From Nitrosarchaeum sp. (lineage in GTDB: Archaea; Thermoproteota; Nitrososphaeria; Nitrososphaerales; Nitrosopumilaceae), in contig NZ_JAILWF010000003.1 of NCBI RefSeq assembly GCF_025699065.1, forward strand, positions 62,001 through 126,000: a stretch of DNA of 64,000 nucleotides. Direction: 5' to 3'. A model generated the notes under the pieces. It was not told the DNA's origin. It saw nothing but the letters and a program-made list of their open reading frames with translations, and did not search any database. Positions 34,253-44,113 of the stretch are shown here, one piece after another. The position numbers and the translations under genes are program-made. The first letter of the stretch is position 1; every line of letters starts with the position of its first letter.

Positions 34253-36709
34253 TCATTTCTTTCTTTTCTTAATGTAAATTGTAGTTGCTATGCCAATTAT
34301 TATGGGGATAAGTAACCATGCAAATTCAAATGAATTGTTTTGATTATATTCTATGTTGTTCTGATTAAGATCTGATAATTCTCCGTTGTTTTCAACTATT
34401 AAGAAACTAGATGAATAGTAATCTGGTTTTAGAACTGAATTTGAAATTGCAAATATCTTTAAATCTTTAGCACCAATTCCTAATTCTTTAATTTTTTCAG
34501 CATCGATTATAATTTTAGTGGAATTATTATCTATGTTAATTAATTCTGATATTGAATTATTACTACTATCAGTCAAAAAATAAAGAATGGAGTCGGCTTT
34601 TTTTGTATCTATGTCAATCTCTAATCGTGTCTCTTTTTGAATCATGTCTGGTAAATTTACGTTTGTTATTTTTGGGAATTCTGTTTTTTCAAATTCTGAC
34701 CAATGTCCAAGCTTGAAAGGATAAGTCTGATCATCAAAAGCATTTACGACTATTGTTCGTGATTCAGGTGAGTATGAACTGAGATAAAATGGTCCATTGC
34801 TAATCACTGCATGATTGTATGATTTGACCCACTCTGACGATGCCATATATCTCTCATCGAAATATTTGATGTCTTTTTCAAATATTTTTAATGAATTTGG
34901 AATATACTTCTTTTCACTAAATTCATTCAAATAACTTTGTACCATTTGAGCGTCATTAGGAATTATCAACGAAATCCAATTTACATTTTTATTAATTGCT
35001 CCAGATCTTGAAAATGAAACTTTTCCGTCTAACACTGCTTGTTCCATGGCTGCTGAAATTTCCCATGGCATTGAACTCCACAATGAGGCCCATTCTGCAA
35101 TTTCATCATTATCAAAATGCCAGTAATTTACATACACCTCAATTGTATCGTCATCAATCACTTCTATTCCAATAATTGTTTTTACAGATTGTGATGCAAT
35201 AGATGTGAATTCTACATCATAAGTCTTATCGTTTTCATCTGTTTGAACTCCCCACTCCATTACAAAATACAATGAATACAAAATATCATTCATATCCATT
35301 TTTTGGCCGTTGTGCCAATTACTAAACTTCAAATCATATCTAACTTTGCTTGTTGCTTGAGTTCCATGTTCTACTTTCTTCCATTGGTGTGTGATGGGGT
35401 CCCACATAATTGCATCATCAGATAAAATTATTTTTCCGTTGGGTCCAGCAGTCTCTACATTCCAATCTGCTCTGACTGGAAATGTTTTTCCAGTAAATGG
35501 ATGCTTAAACGTAATTGGATCTGAAATTATACCCCAAATCTGTCTACTATATGTATCACTTAATCCCATAACTGGATTCCAGGAACCTTGATAGATCTGT
35601 TTCACTCCGATAACTAATTCGCTTTCTCCATTTCTTGAATTAATCGGTGTAAATCTACTTGGAACACCGGCTCCTAAATCATTTACGATTCCTTCCATTT
35701 TTTCATTTGCTACAAACTGATCAATTTTACTTGCTATGAAAATTCTAACTGATTGGTCTACTCCTTCTGCAATTGCATCTTGAATCAATCTGACTCTTTC
35801 TTCTTCAGATTCAAAATCTCCGGTGTATATTTTCTGAGTTATTTCATCGAGTTTATCATTTTTGTAATTCCAATATGATGGATCGTTTGAACCCGGCATG
35901 TTTGAGAACCATGGAGAATACATCTGCGATAATCCCACTGAATCGTATCTTACGAATGCTGATCTTGACCAGCCTTCTGTGTATAGACTCCATTTTAGCT
36001 CTGCTGGATTGGAACCGTATACAACAACATATGCTTTATTCAAATCCCCGTAGTCTTTTTTTACTGTGAATCCTATTTTTTCTAATTCAGAAGCCAATAT
36101 TTCCCCGATAGACTTTCTTACCTGATCATCACTTCTTATGAAAATTGTAATCTCTATTGGTTTTTGATTAATTTCCCATCGTCCGTTTGATTTTATTGCA
36201 CCCTTTTCTTTTAGTGCATTTGAAATCATTTCTTCAGCTAGTGCTGGATTGTATCTGAAATTGAATGTCTCTAATTGTTTAATTATTGTAAGGTATTCTG
36301 GGTCAGACGGACTATAGTTTGAGATCATTGGTGCACCATAACCTCCCATCAATTCGTTTACAATCAATTTTCTATCTATTAGATAGTTTAATGCAAATCT
36401 GATATCTTTAAGCGAAAATGGATTGAATTCATTTGATTCTGCAGGATTTACCAATATACTATAGGATCTCCCTGTTGAATCAAAAACCTCTAATCTTTCA
36501 CGTAATTTGGGATTTTCTAGTCTGTCTGATGAAATTCTGTCATAGTATATATCCAAATTTCCATTTCTAACTTCTTCAAGTGCAGTATTTTCATCCAAAT
36601 ACTGGATAAATTTTACAGAATCAAAATATGTGCTTTTTTCTGCAAATGATTCATTATTGATTACATATACTATTGCAAGAGCTAGTATGAATACTAGCAA
36701 TAATTTCAT
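34253..36709 (-). CDS. Oligopeptide-type ABC substrate-binding protein, membrane-anchored
   Basis: 818 residues, family 5 solute-binding protein (DppA/OppA-like). Signal peptide (LLLVFILALAIVYVI), then DIRFALNYLIDRKLIVNELMGG and a second lobe with DLKFSNWHNGQKMDMNDILYSLYFV. A C-terminal helix (FEFAWLLIPIIIGIATTIYIKKRKK) anchors it. It is larger than usual (500-600) because of a C-terminal beta domain of about 110 residues. No permease or ATPase gene is adjacent, so the transporter must be elsewhere, or the protein works without one. Confidence 0.88.
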   Translation of the reverse strand: MKLLLVFILALAIVYVINNESFAEKSTYFDSVKFIQYLDENTALEEVRNGNLDIYYDRISSDRLENPKLRERLEVFDSTGRSYSILVNPAESNEFNPFSLKDIRFALNYLIDRKLIVNELMGGYGAPMISNYSPSDPEYLTIIKQLETFNFRYNPALAEEMISNALKEKGAIKSNGRWEINQKPIEITIFIRSDDQVRKSIGEILASELEKIGFTVKKDYGDLNKAYVVVYGSNPAELKWSLYTEGWSRSAFVRYDSVGLSQMYSPWFSNMPGSNDPSYWNYKNDKLDEITQKIYTGDFESEEERVRLIQDAIAEGVDQSVRIFIASKIDQFVANEKMEGIVNDLGAGVPSRFTPINSRNGESELVIGVKQIYQGSWNPVMGLSDTYSRQIWGIISDPITFKHPFTGKTFPVRADWNVETAGPNGKIILSDDAIMWDPITHQWKKVEHGTQATSKVRYDLKFSNWHNGQKMDMNDILYSLYFVMEWGVQTDENDKTYDVEFTSIASQSVKTIIGIEVIDDDTIEVYVNYWHFDNDEIAEWASLWSSMPWEISAAMEQAVLDGKVSFSRSGAINKNVNWISLIIPNDAQMVQSYLNEFSEKKYIPNSLKIFEKDIKYFDERYMASSEWVKSYNHAVISNGPFYLSSYSPESRTIVVNAFDDQTYPFKLGHWSEFEKTEFPKITNVNLPDMIQKETRLEIDIDTKKADSILYFLTDSSNNSISELINIDNNSTKIIIDAEKIKELGIGAKDLKIFAISNSVLKPDYYSSSFLIVENNGELSDLNQNNIEYNQNNSFEFAWLLIPIIIGIATTIYIKKRKK

Positions 36710-36810
36710 AACCGTTTATTTGATTAGTTGTAATAAAACCTATTTCATAATAACCAGTTTAGTATAATCTCCTAAAACCTATATCATCTAAACTATCAAA
36801 GAAAAACAAT

Positions 36811-37443
36811 ATGAAATTCACTCAAATAATGTTATCTGGATTAAAAGGAATTATTCCTGGTGGTATATCTGTGGAAGATTTTAGTGTAGTTATAAAATCA
36901 AACATTGTTGATTCACAGAATATCTTGGATGGCTATGTGAAATATGGAATTGGAAAAAAACAGGATGATATGTATTATTTTGAAGATGGCGACAAACTAA
37001 AAGCTGCTATCCAATTGATAAAAAATGGTGGTCCTCTTGATGAGATATCTGTTCTACTTGATTGGAAAGATTTTGAAGGGTTGGTTGCTGAAATTCTATT
37101 CTCAAAAAACTTTGCGATTATTAAAAATCTGATTTTGACAAAACCTCGAATGGAGATAGATGTTATTGGTATTAGATTGGGCGTTGCTATGTTAATTGAT
37201 TGTAAACATTGGAAAAGATATAGTTCTTCTGCATTATCATCTGCAGTAAAAAAACAGATAGAAAGAACAAAACATTACATCTCTAAAACTCCTGGTGCTA
37301 TGGCTGTACCTGTAATTGTAACTCTGTACCAAGATAAGATTGATTTTATAGATCGAGTGCCTATAGTTCCAGTTTTCCAATTTTCATCATTTATTGATGA
37401 ATTTTATGGAAACCTTGATCAAATGAATACTTTAGAAACATAA
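36811..37443 (+). CDS. Mrr/HJR-like PD-(D/E)xK nuclease domain protein
   Basis: 210 residues. The N-terminal 80 form a helical domain (SVEDFSVVIKSNIVDSQNIL); then DWKDFEGLVAEILFSKNFAII and EIDVIGIRLGVAMLIDCKHWKR give the PD-(D/E)xK core (Glu/Asp, then Asp-Cys-Lys). Such domains occur in Mrr restriction enzymes and in archaeal repair nucleases. No methyltransferase neighbour is present, so this looks like a house-keeping or repair enzyme rather than a restriction system. Confidence 0.82.
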   Translation: MKFTQIMLSGLKGIIPGGISVEDFSVVIKSNIVDSQNILDGYVKYGIGKKQDDMYYFEDGDKLKAAIQLIKNGGPLDEISVLLDWKDFEGLVAEILFSKNFAIIKNLILTKPRMEIDVIGIRLGVAMLIDCKHWKRYSSSALSSAVKKQIERTKHYISKTPGAMAVPVIVTLYQDKIDFIDRVPIVPVFQFSSFIDEFYGNLDQMNTLET

Positions 37444-37503
37444 GTCGCCTATCTGCTCTCTCTAGTCTATGTTAATTTTATGTTAACTAGTAGTTGATAC
37501 GTG

Positions 37504-37641
37504 ATGAATAAAATCATTAAAATTTATTTATCTTGTAAAATGGTCATGAGAAACAGAATAATCTGTAAAGAATGCCATTTGGAATTAGAAACACGTTCTG
37601 AACGAAGCATGAAGAAATGTGAAGGTTGTCAACTTCAATAA
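37504..37641 (+). CDS. Small zinc-knuckle peptide (45 or 31 aa)
   Basis: ATG at 37504 or 37546; the latter gives MRNRIICKECHLELETRSER then SMKKCEGCQLQ and a stop. The two CxxC pairs are separated by about 16 residues, as in a minimal zinc ribbon. Lies between the nuclease gene and DUF2070. Function unknown. Confidence 0.55.
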   Translation: MNKIIKIYLSCKMVMRNRIICKECHLELETRSERSMKKCEGCQLQ

Positions 37642-37664
37642 TTCTAAATTGAATTATTTTTTGT

Positions 37665-39404
37665 TTATAGAAACAAGGTAATTATGAATAATGTGACACT
37701 TCCAATCATAAATCCTTTTGTTAATTTCAGAGATTTATCTAATGCTTTGGAATAATCTTCGTAAATGCCTTGACCCATGACTTTTACATCTGCTTCATTT
37801 TCCAAAATTTCAAATTTTGCTGAAGATACTTTTGATTCTGCTTCATATGCAATTTGTAAAAACCACTTGGTTAGTTTGTCCGCGCCAGTAATGAGTCCTA
37901 GTTGATAGTATCCGTTTCTGTTTCTAGCTTTGACTGGAGCATAATGTGTGTCTGATGTACAAATTTCTAATAATTGACGTCCTTGTTTTGCAAAGTTCTC
38001 AACTATTTTTTCTCTTACTCCATTTTCCATATTGTTTGCATCTGCCCATCCAAGAAAGAATTTTTTACCATTAATCTTTAGACATACTACTCCTAAACCT
38101 CCCATTGCTAAATCTTCAGTCCATACATCCATACTGTCAGAATTTGCGTATCCAAATTCTATAGGGTAGCTATCTTTTGTAATTAGTGAATCCAAACATG
38201 ATTTTGCTGCCTTTAACATGTCTTCGCCATCTTCTTTTGAAATTTCCTCACCCATTGCATTATGACAATCAACTATCAGTGTTCTGACATAGTTTCTGTT
38301 TTTAGCATATTGCTCAATCTCCTTTTTCATATAATTTGGAATATCTTCCATCCCATGTGGTGATAATGAGAGAAACAACAAGGGATTATTTCCAAAAAGT
38401 AAACCTGTTACACGTGCTTTGTTAATTTGAACTGTTACTGGCTCTGTACATACTAATCCTTCCTCTTTTACTATACTGGCATCTAGATTTTTTAAATAAT
38501 TTTCTACTTCATTTTTTGATGGAAGGTTTAATGAGTGATCTGAAATGCTATGCATGATCATTGCTGAAGACTCTAAATTTTTGTACATCAAATATGGGAT
38601 ATTGCTTCCTCCCACTGGATGATATGGACCTGGATGAATTTCAGGTAACACCATTCTGAATTTCATATTTCCATCTGATGCACTTAATCTAATTTGTGAT
38701 GTGGATACTTTTGTTTTAAATGAACGTTGTTCAATTATCGCCTCTGCTTCTGTAAAGTCATTACCTTGTGACGCCAAGTATGCTTGTATTGTTTTATGTG
38801 TACTCTCCATACCTGGTCTCCCAGCTCTATCTGTTAATACTGACCATACACTTGCAATTATTAGAAATACTGCACCAAACCCTATTGCCAATGGATTTGT
38901 CAAAGTTGAATACCACATATCAAATGGTATCATTACTAAAAACATGGCAAGTGGTTGAACCATGCAAATTGCCCAAGCTTTTTTGATACTTGCACCTAAT
39001 GTAGTTGTAAAAATTCCTATTCTGAAACTTGCAAATAGAAACATTCCATATGTTACAAAAAATAATGATGCCTCTTTTACTAAGACTACACTTGCAAGTA
39101 ATCCCATTAAGACTACTGCAATCCATAACATATTTCCAAAAAGAGATGCATGTAGCGATTTTGAATATTCTTTTTTTCTGGTGAATCGTGTGTCGATTAA
39201 CTGGGATAATGCTAATATCCCAATTACCATTGGAATCCTAAACCAATTTTCGTTTGTTTCCATATAGCCCAAATAAACTATAGATGTGATTACTGCAGAA
39301 ATTACTAAAGATCCAGCTAGAGAAAAATAATGTGACGCTGGATTGATTAATGTAAGTGAAAATCTATTGTGTATGTTTGAAACATCATCTGAAGATTTTT
39401 CCAT
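37665..39404 (-). CDS. DUF2070 family membrane protein
   Basis: 579 residues: seven or so N-terminal helices, a large soluble domain and a short C-terminal helix. Conserved-looking blocks are LPEIHPGPYHPVGGSNIPYLMY, SPHGMEDIPNYMKKE and TLIVDCHNAMGEE; the Asp/His-rich second half may bind metal. DUF2070 is widespread in archaea and has no assigned role. Its ATG is 3 nt downstream of the Sec61 beta stop, pointing to co-transcription and possibly to a link with protein export. Confidence 0.9.
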   Translation of the reverse strand: MEKSSDDVSNIHNRFSLTLINPASHYFSLAGSLVISAVITSIVYLGYMETNENWFRIPMVIGILALSQLIDTRFTRKKEYSKSLHASLFGNMLWIAVVLMGLLASVVLVKEASLFFVTYGMFLFASFRIGIFTTTLGASIKKAWAICMVQPLAMFLVMIPFDMWYSTLTNPLAIGFGAVFLIIASVWSVLTDRAGRPGMESTHKTIQAYLASQGNDFTEAEAIIEQRSFKTKVSTSQIRLSASDGNMKFRMVLPEIHPGPYHPVGGSNIPYLMYKNLESSAMIMHSISDHSLNLPSKNEVENYLKNLDASIVKEEGLVCTEPVTVQINKARVTGLLFGNNPLLFLSLSPHGMEDIPNYMKKEIEQYAKNRNYVRTLIVDCHNAMGEEISKEDGEDMLKAAKSCLDSLITKDSYPIEFGYANSDSMDVWTEDLAMGGLGVVCLKINGKKFFLGWADANNMENGVREKIVENFAKQGRQLLEICTSDTHYAPVKARNRNGYYQLGLITGADKLTKWFLQIAYEAESKVSSAKFEILENEADVKVMGQGIYEDYSKALDKSLKLTKGFMIGSVTLFIITLFL

Positions 39405-39407
39405 GTC

Positions 39408-39578
39408 TTATTTCGGAACTAAAAATATATCAATTAACCAAGAAACCACAATCAAGCTAATGGGAACGGAAACAACAATTCGTGGATCTACTTTGAATCC
39501 TTTGGTTTCGTCCTCAAAGAATCTCATGAGGCCTCCACTTGATGCTGGTAGTGGTGCTCCCTTCTTCTTACTGCTCAT
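39408..39578 (-). CDS. secG: Preprotein translocase Sec61 beta subunit
   Basis: 56 residues: MSSKKKGAPLPASSGGLMRF, then FEDETKGFKVDPRIVVSVPI and the tail-anchor helix SLIVVSWLIDIFL. The polar basic start, the GLMRFFEDE motif and the single C-terminal helix are the full hallmarks of archaeal Sec61 beta (the SecG analogue). Start ATG at 39578. Easily missed because of size. The 230-nt gap between it and the divergent DUF389 gene holds repeated ATGCCT motifs. Confidence 0.95.
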   Translation of the reverse strand: MSSKKKGAPLPASSGGLMRFFEDETKGFKVDPRIVVSVPISLIVVSWLIDIFLVPK

Positions 39579-39690
39579 TGCTACTTTTCAAAGCTTGAAT
39601 TTTGACATAAATACTTTATTCCTTAACAAAATTGGTATTGTTTCTTAAAATAAGATGATTTAAGACTATTTTTATCAAAATTTAGCATAA

Positions 39691-39746
39691 ATGCCTAAAA
39701 TGCCTCATCTAATTGAAATTATTCATTAATTTCCCATCTATGCCTA
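39691..39746. promoter_or_regulatory. Repeated ATGCCT motifs in the Sec61 beta/DUF389 intergenic region
   Basis: ATGCCT at 39691, 39700 and 39740 on the plus strand, the first two only 9 nt apart. The reverse complement, AGGCAT, recurs in front of nre (58992-59021). This may be an operator class used at more than one locus; evidence is the repetition only. Confidence 0.3.
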
Positions 39747-39808
39747 AAAATACACCTTGAGATGTCAGTGAAATTATTAATTAGTATTTTTGAAATATAA
39801 TCGATTAA

Positions 39809-40807
39809 TTGAAACGAATTGAATTAACTTGTTTTGAACAACAAGCACCAAGTATCGAATACATATTGAAAAAATACAAGGTTTCCTACAATTTAAAATT
39901 GGCAATGATTGATGATCATAAATTAATTCATTACAATGTAATAGTTCCTGATATCATTTCAAGAAATGTCATAAATGCTTTAAGTGATGTTCTTGATACT
40001 ACTATCAAAGAGATTTATCTTATTAGTCAAACATTGGACTCTGCAATTTCTGATTATTCTGATAAATTACATGAAGAAGAGAAACTAAAAAATGTAAAAA
40101 AAGATAAAAAAACAACTGAAGAATTTAAATCACTTACAGAACCTTCTGTGGAATTAAAGAAAAATTTATTATTTATGATAGCGATTGCATCTTCAGTAGC
40201 TCTAGTTGGTTTGTTTGCAAATAATGCATCTTTGGTAATTGGAGCAATGTTGTTATCTCCTTTACTTGGTCCGATAACTGCATTCTCTTTTAACGCCGCT
40301 GTTGGTCAACCGAAAAAAATGTACAAGGCTGCAAAATCTGGATTAGTTTTAACCCTAGTAATAATTGCAATAGGTGCAGGATTAACTGCGATTGCATCCT
40401 CATTTATCGAATTAGAAATTACACCTGAAATTCTTGCAAGGACTGAAATGACTCCTGTATTTCTAGTGGTTGCAATTCTTCTAGGATTAGCTGGCGGTAT
40501 TGCAATGTCTTCCGACATTCCAGGTATTCTTGTAGGTGTGGCAATTGCCGCAGCCCTAGTTCCACCTGCTGTCGTTACAGGCATATCTATTGCCATGTTA
40601 GATTATGACATGTTCATTAATTCACTTACATTAACTGTAGCAAATATTCTGGGGTTGGTATTGGGTACTATGATTGTCTTTTTTGCACTTGGTATAACTC
40701 CTAGAAAATATCATGAACAAGAACAAGCAAAAAAATATCAATCATATACTATTGTCGTCTTTATTGTGATGAGTGTGGCATTAGGAATTTTGACATTTTG
40801 GATATGA
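39809..40807 (+). CDS. DUF389/TIGR00341 family membrane protein
   Basis: 332 residues. The N-terminal 110 form a soluble regulatory-like domain; a charged linker (EEKLKNVKKDKKTTEE) leads to five or six helices containing SLVIGAMLLSPLLGPITAFS, ILLGLAGGIAMSSDIPGILV and AAALVPPAVVTGISIA, signatures of the DUF389 family. Function unknown; members often stand near stress genes. TTG at 39809. The following universal stress gene begins 33 nt downstream. Confidence 0.9.
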   Translation: MKRIELTCFEQQAPSIEYILKKYKVSYNLKLAMIDDHKLIHYNVIVPDIISRNVINALSDVLDTTIKEIYLISQTLDSAISDYSDKLHEEEKLKNVKKDKKTTEEFKSLTEPSVELKKNLLFMIAIASSVALVGLFANNASLVIGAMLLSPLLGPITAFSFNAAVGQPKKMYKAAKSGLVLTLVIIAIGAGLTAIASSFIELEITPEILARTEMTPVFLVVAILLGLAGGIAMSSDIPGILVGVAIAAALVPPAVVTGISIAMLDYDMFINSLTLTVANILGLVLGTMIVFFALGITPRKYHEQEQAKKYQSYTIVVFIVMSVALGILTFWI

Positions 40808-40840
40808 ATAATCTTAATAAGATATAATTTTATTTAAATT

Positions 40841-41275
40841 ATGTTTAAAAAAATTGTTGTTGCATTTATCACAAAACAATTTGAGAATAAATCCTTCCTA
40901 ATTGGTTTAGATATTGCACAAAAATTCAATGGAAGTCTTACTGTTGTTGACTGTGTTTATAAAAAACCCTCTAAATTTGTTTTTTTTGAAACTAGTCATG
41001 ATAAAAAATCATATGCTAAAACCAAAGAAAAAATTTTAAAAAATCTTGAAAAATTTAAAAAAATTGCAAATGATAAAGATATTCCAATTAAAACAAAAGT
41101 TGCATTGACTGATTCCATTTCTGATTGGATAGTAGACTTTGTAAAAGAAAAAAAAACTGATCTTCTGATAATTGATCATCCTCATTTGTCTGAATTTGAA
41201 AATGATCACTATGAATTTATAATAAAATCGATAACTGATAGCGTTAAAATTCCAATATTGTTGTTACGTTCCTAA
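40841..41275 (+). CDS. Universal stress protein (UspA family)
   Basis: 144 residues with the Usp fold: FKKIVVAFITKQFENKSFLI at the start (KILVA type), WIVDFVKEKKTDLLIIDHPH in the middle, and SVKIPILLLRS at the end. The usual ATP loop G-x2-G-x9-G-(S/T) is absent (DHPHLSEFEND at that place), so it belongs to the group that does not bind ATP. Same strand as the DUF389 gene, probably co-transcribed. Confidence 0.88.
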   Translation: MFKKIVVAFITKQFENKSFLIGLDIAQKFNGSLTVVDCVYKKPSKFVFFETSHDKKSYAKTKEKILKNLEKFKKIANDKDIPIKTKVALTDSISDWIVDFVKEKKTDLLIIDHPHLSEFENDHYEFIIKSITDSVKIPILLLRS

Positions 41276-41625
41276 GATTGTTGTTTTTTTGGGGTCTGAT
41301 TATTTTTTAATTTTTCTATTGTTTCAATGATTGAATTAATAGACTTTAGAATTTGTTGTTGTTTTTCATGATTTGTTTCTTGTTCTAATTCCTTAGATAA
41401 TTTAGAGAGTTTTTTTTCTAACGTTATTTCTATACTTGTTTTTTCAGTTTGGTGTTTCGTTTCAATTGGGATCTCTTTTTTCTCTGGTTCTCTTCCACAA
41501 TTAATGCATAATGCATGCCCTTCTTTCATCACTCTTACTCCTGAACAGTATGGACATGGTTCACTCAGCAATGTTGCTCCATTCAACAGCATTTCTGCTG
41601 CTTTTTTTGTAAGATCTTTTGACAT
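41272..41625 (-). CDS. SSSCA1/Mis12-type zinc-ribbon protein (autoantigen p27 family)
   Basis: 117 residues from ATG 41625. MSKDLTKKAAEMLLNGATLL is followed by CPYCSGVRVMKEGHALCINCG, the archaeal/eukaryal p27 zinc ribbon. The rest is a charged coiled coil (SIEITLEKKLSKLSKELEQE). Role in archaea unknown. Overlaps the Usp gene end by 4 nt. I use Met4 of the open frame because the family starts there. Confidence 0.85.
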   Translation of the reverse strand: MSKDLTKKAAEMLLNGATLLSEPCPYCSGVRVMKEGHALCINCGREPEKKEIPIETKHQTEKTSIEITLEKKLSKLSKELEQETNHEKQQQILKSINSIIETIEKLKNNQTPKKQQS

Positions 41626-41728
41626 GTGGATCATTATGATTTCTCTTTAAAAAATACAATTATTTTGTAATTTGTTTTTATATCAAACAAGGCTTAATAG
41701 TGCGTAAAATTGAATTAATTTAGAACGT

Positions 41729-42037
41729 ATGGCAGTAATTTGTAATACTTGTGGTCTACCAGAAGATCTTTGTGCATGTGGTGAACTTGCTAAAGATAGT
41801 ACAAAAATTATAATTCGTTTAGAAACCAGACGATTCAAGAAAAAGGGAACCATGATTGAAGGATTGGATCCGAAATTAAATAATCTGGAAATAGTTGCAA
41901 AAGAATTAAAAAACAAGTATGCTTGTGGAGGAACAGCAAAAGACGGGTACATATTTCTTCAAGGTGATCATCGGGATACAATCAAGGAAACCCTTATTCA
42001 TTTAGGCTTTCCTGAAGCTAGCATCGAACTTCATTAG
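41729..42037 (+). CDS. Translation initiation factor aIF1 (SUI1)
   Basis: 102 residues: a zinc-like N-terminus (ICNTCGLPEDLCAC), then IIRLETRRFKKKGTMIEGLD, NKYACGGTAKDGYIFLQGDH and IKETLIHLGF, the SUI1 fold that checks start codon pairing on the small subunit. Full length for archaeal aIF1. ATG at 41729. The CPBP protease gene begins 7 nt after it. Confidence 0.96.
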   Translation: MAVICNTCGLPEDLCACGELAKDSTKIIIRLETRRFKKKGTMIEGLDPKLNNLEIVAKELKNKYACGGTAKDGYIFLQGDHRDTIKETLIHLGFPEASIELH

Positions 42038-42044
42038 ATATACG

Positions 42045-43037
42045 TTGCAATCTCCAAACAAAATACTCCAAATGGTAGGGATTCCCCATTTGGCACTTCT
42101 TTCTGTCATATTTGGTATGATGTTACTATCGTTTCCAATTGGATTGTTTACTGTATTTAATACTGATATTGGAAATGACATTAATTTTGAATATCCTCTA
42201 AAAGACCTTGATATTTTTAAAACAATTGAATTTCTAATTCCAAATAGCATTGAAATAGGCGATGTCTTTATTGTCTTGTGGTCAATTTATGCATCTCTTT
42301 TTGCAATAGCTATGTTTGGGCCTAAATCTGGATTTCTGAAAATACTTTCTCTGAATTTATCTCGTGGAAAATTTGAAACAAAATCTAACTATATGATAAC
42401 AATTACTAAATGGTTTTCAATAATTATTTTGCTCTCGATTGTTATTGATTATGTTCAACAATTCTTTGGAATTCCAACTGTTCCCCCACCAATAGATAAT
42501 AACCTGACTCAATTTTTGTATGTAAGTCTATCTCCTATCATTGAAGAGTTTGGATTTAGAGTTATACTTATTGGGTTACCGCTCTTTGTATTTTATTCCC
42601 ATAAATTATCTTTCAGTCATTTTTTTAAATCCCTTTGGAGTCCTAATCATTACTTACATATTTCTGATCATAAGAAATCATTATTTTTGATAGTTTTTGT
42701 TGGTGTGTTTTTTGGACTAGCTCACATAATGACTGGTGAACCGTGGAGCGAAGGTAAACTTGTACAGGCTAGTATGAGCGGAATAATTCTTGGATGGTTA
42801 TATGTTAGATTTGGTCTGATAACTGCAATTCTCGTTCATTGGGGAACAAATTATTTCATATTTTCTTATGCAAATTTTGTTTCTCAAATAAATGAAATCG
42901 CAATTGATGTTGCATTTTCTCATTCTCTTCTCAATACTATGGAAATCCTATTTTTTATTTCTGGTGCATTTTCAATTTTGGTAGTCTTGCTTGATTATTT
43001 TAATTCAAAAAAAGAACAAAAGTTAAAAATTGAATAA
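42045..43037 (+). CDS. CPBP-family intramembrane metalloprotease
   Basis: 330 residues, about eight helices. The catalytic motifs are EEFGFR (EExxxR), FFGLAH (FxxxH) and HWGTN (HxxxN/B), all present. These proteases cut membrane or prenylated substrates; archaeal targets are unknown. TTG at 42045, immediately after aIF1; an ATG nine codons later is a possible start. Confidence 0.88.
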   Translation: MQSPNKILQMVGIPHLALLSVIFGMMLLSFPIGLFTVFNTDIGNDINFEYPLKDLDIFKTIEFLIPNSIEIGDVFIVLWSIYASLFAIAMFGPKSGFLKILSLNLSRGKFETKSNYMITITKWFSIIILLSIVIDYVQQFFGIPTVPPPIDNNLTQFLYVSLSPIIEEFGFRVILIGLPLFVFYSHKLSFSHFFKSLWSPNHYLHISDHKKSLFLIVFVGVFFGLAHIMTGEPWSEGKLVQASMSGIILGWLYVRFGLITAILVHWGTNYFIFSYANFVSQINEIAIDVAFSHSLLNTMEILFFISGAFSILVVLLDYFNSKKEQKLKIE

Positions 43038-43086
43038 ATTTTATTTGTTATCTATTTGAATTATTTTTAATATTATCTAAAAACCG

Positions 43087-43995
43087 TTAAAGATTTAAAG
43101 CAACTTTCAAACCTTTGTATCTGTTTCTTATTGTAACCTCAGTTACCCCAGCTGCTTCTGCTACGTCTCTCTGAGTTTTATTTTCACCATTTGTAACACA
43201 TGCCACATAAAGTGCAGCAGCTGCTAATCCCATAGGATCTTTTCCTGCAGATATTTTTTGTTCTTCAGCTGTTTGAAGAATTTTAGTAGCTGCTCTTTTT
43301 GTTTTTTCAGACAATCCTGCTTTACTTGCTATTCTAGAAATACATTTTACAGGATCTACTACAGGCATTTTCAAATTAAGTTCTCGTAATAACAATCTAT
43401 AACATCTTGCAATGTCTTTTCGTTTTATGTTGCTAGCATGTCCTATGTCTTTTAGAGTTCTTGGCGTTTCCGTATCTCTACATGCAGCGTAAAGTGCAGA
43501 TGCAATCAATGCTGAAATTGAACGACCCCTTACAAGTCCTTTTTCTAATGCTTTACGATAAATATATGCGGCCTTTTCAATAACTGCATCTCCTACTGCT
43601 AATTTATCTTTTAATCTATCAAGCTCACTAAATGCCTGCCTAAAGTTTCTGTCAACTGGTTCATGAACCTGACTTCTACTGTCCCATGTTCTTAACCTCT
43701 CTATTGTGCTTTTCATTGCAGATGTGAGAGGTTTGCCTGTTGCATCTCTATTTTGAGGATTGATGACTGTTGCCAATCCCATGTCGTGCATTGCTAAGGA
43801 AGTTGGCACCCCTGCTCGACTTTTATTTTCACCCTCATTTGAAAATGATCTCCATTCTGGTCCTGACTCATCTACTTTATCTGTGATTACAAAACCACAT
43901 TTCCCACAGAAATTTTCACCTGTAGTTGCATCTGTAACTAATGTGCCCTGACCGCATCTTGGGCATCTGTCTTTTGGATTTACATTTTTAACCAT
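43087..43995 (-). CDS. tfb: Transcription initiation factor B (TFB)
   Basis: 302 residues from ATG 43995. Zinc ribbon CPRCGQGTLVTDATTGENFC...CGKCG, the B-finger/linker region EWRSFSNEGENKSRAGVP, and two cyclin folds (ALEKGLVRGRSISALIASAL and LAAAALYVACVTNGENKTQ). An in-frame upstream extension of 13 residues is not conserved-looking. Recruits RNA polymerase to TBP-bound promoters. Thaumarchaea often have several TFBs; this looks like a standard one. Confidence 0.97.
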   Translation of the reverse strand: MVKNVNPKDRCPRCGQGTLVTDATTGENFCGKCGFVITDKVDESGPEWRSFSNEGENKSRAGVPTSLAMHDMGLATVINPQNRDATGKPLTSAMKSTIERLRTWDSRSQVHEPVDRNFRQAFSELDRLKDKLAVGDAVIEKAAYIYRKALEKGLVRGRSISALIASALYAACRDTETPRTLKDIGHASNIKRKDIARCYRLLLRELNLKMPVVDPVKCISRIASKAGLSEKTKRAATKILQTAEEQKISAGKDPMGLAAAALYVACVTNGENKTQRDVAEAAGVTEVTIRNRYKGLKVALNL

Positions 43996-44113
43996 ATTTT
44001 TTTCCTTCAAAATTTTATTCTGATATATAACCATTGCTGAATTATTTCTTATAAACTTGCTGGTGATATTTGTTAAAAAAATATTTGATCTACAAAAAAT
44101 ACAATATTTTTTC

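Noticed and set aside
36811-37443. Mrr-like gene as part of a restriction or defence island
   Set aside because: No methyltransferase, specificity subunit or other defence gene adjoins it.
39809-40807. DUF389 gene as a CDF-type transporter
   Set aside because: Helices contain the DUF389 signatures and no metal-site motifs.
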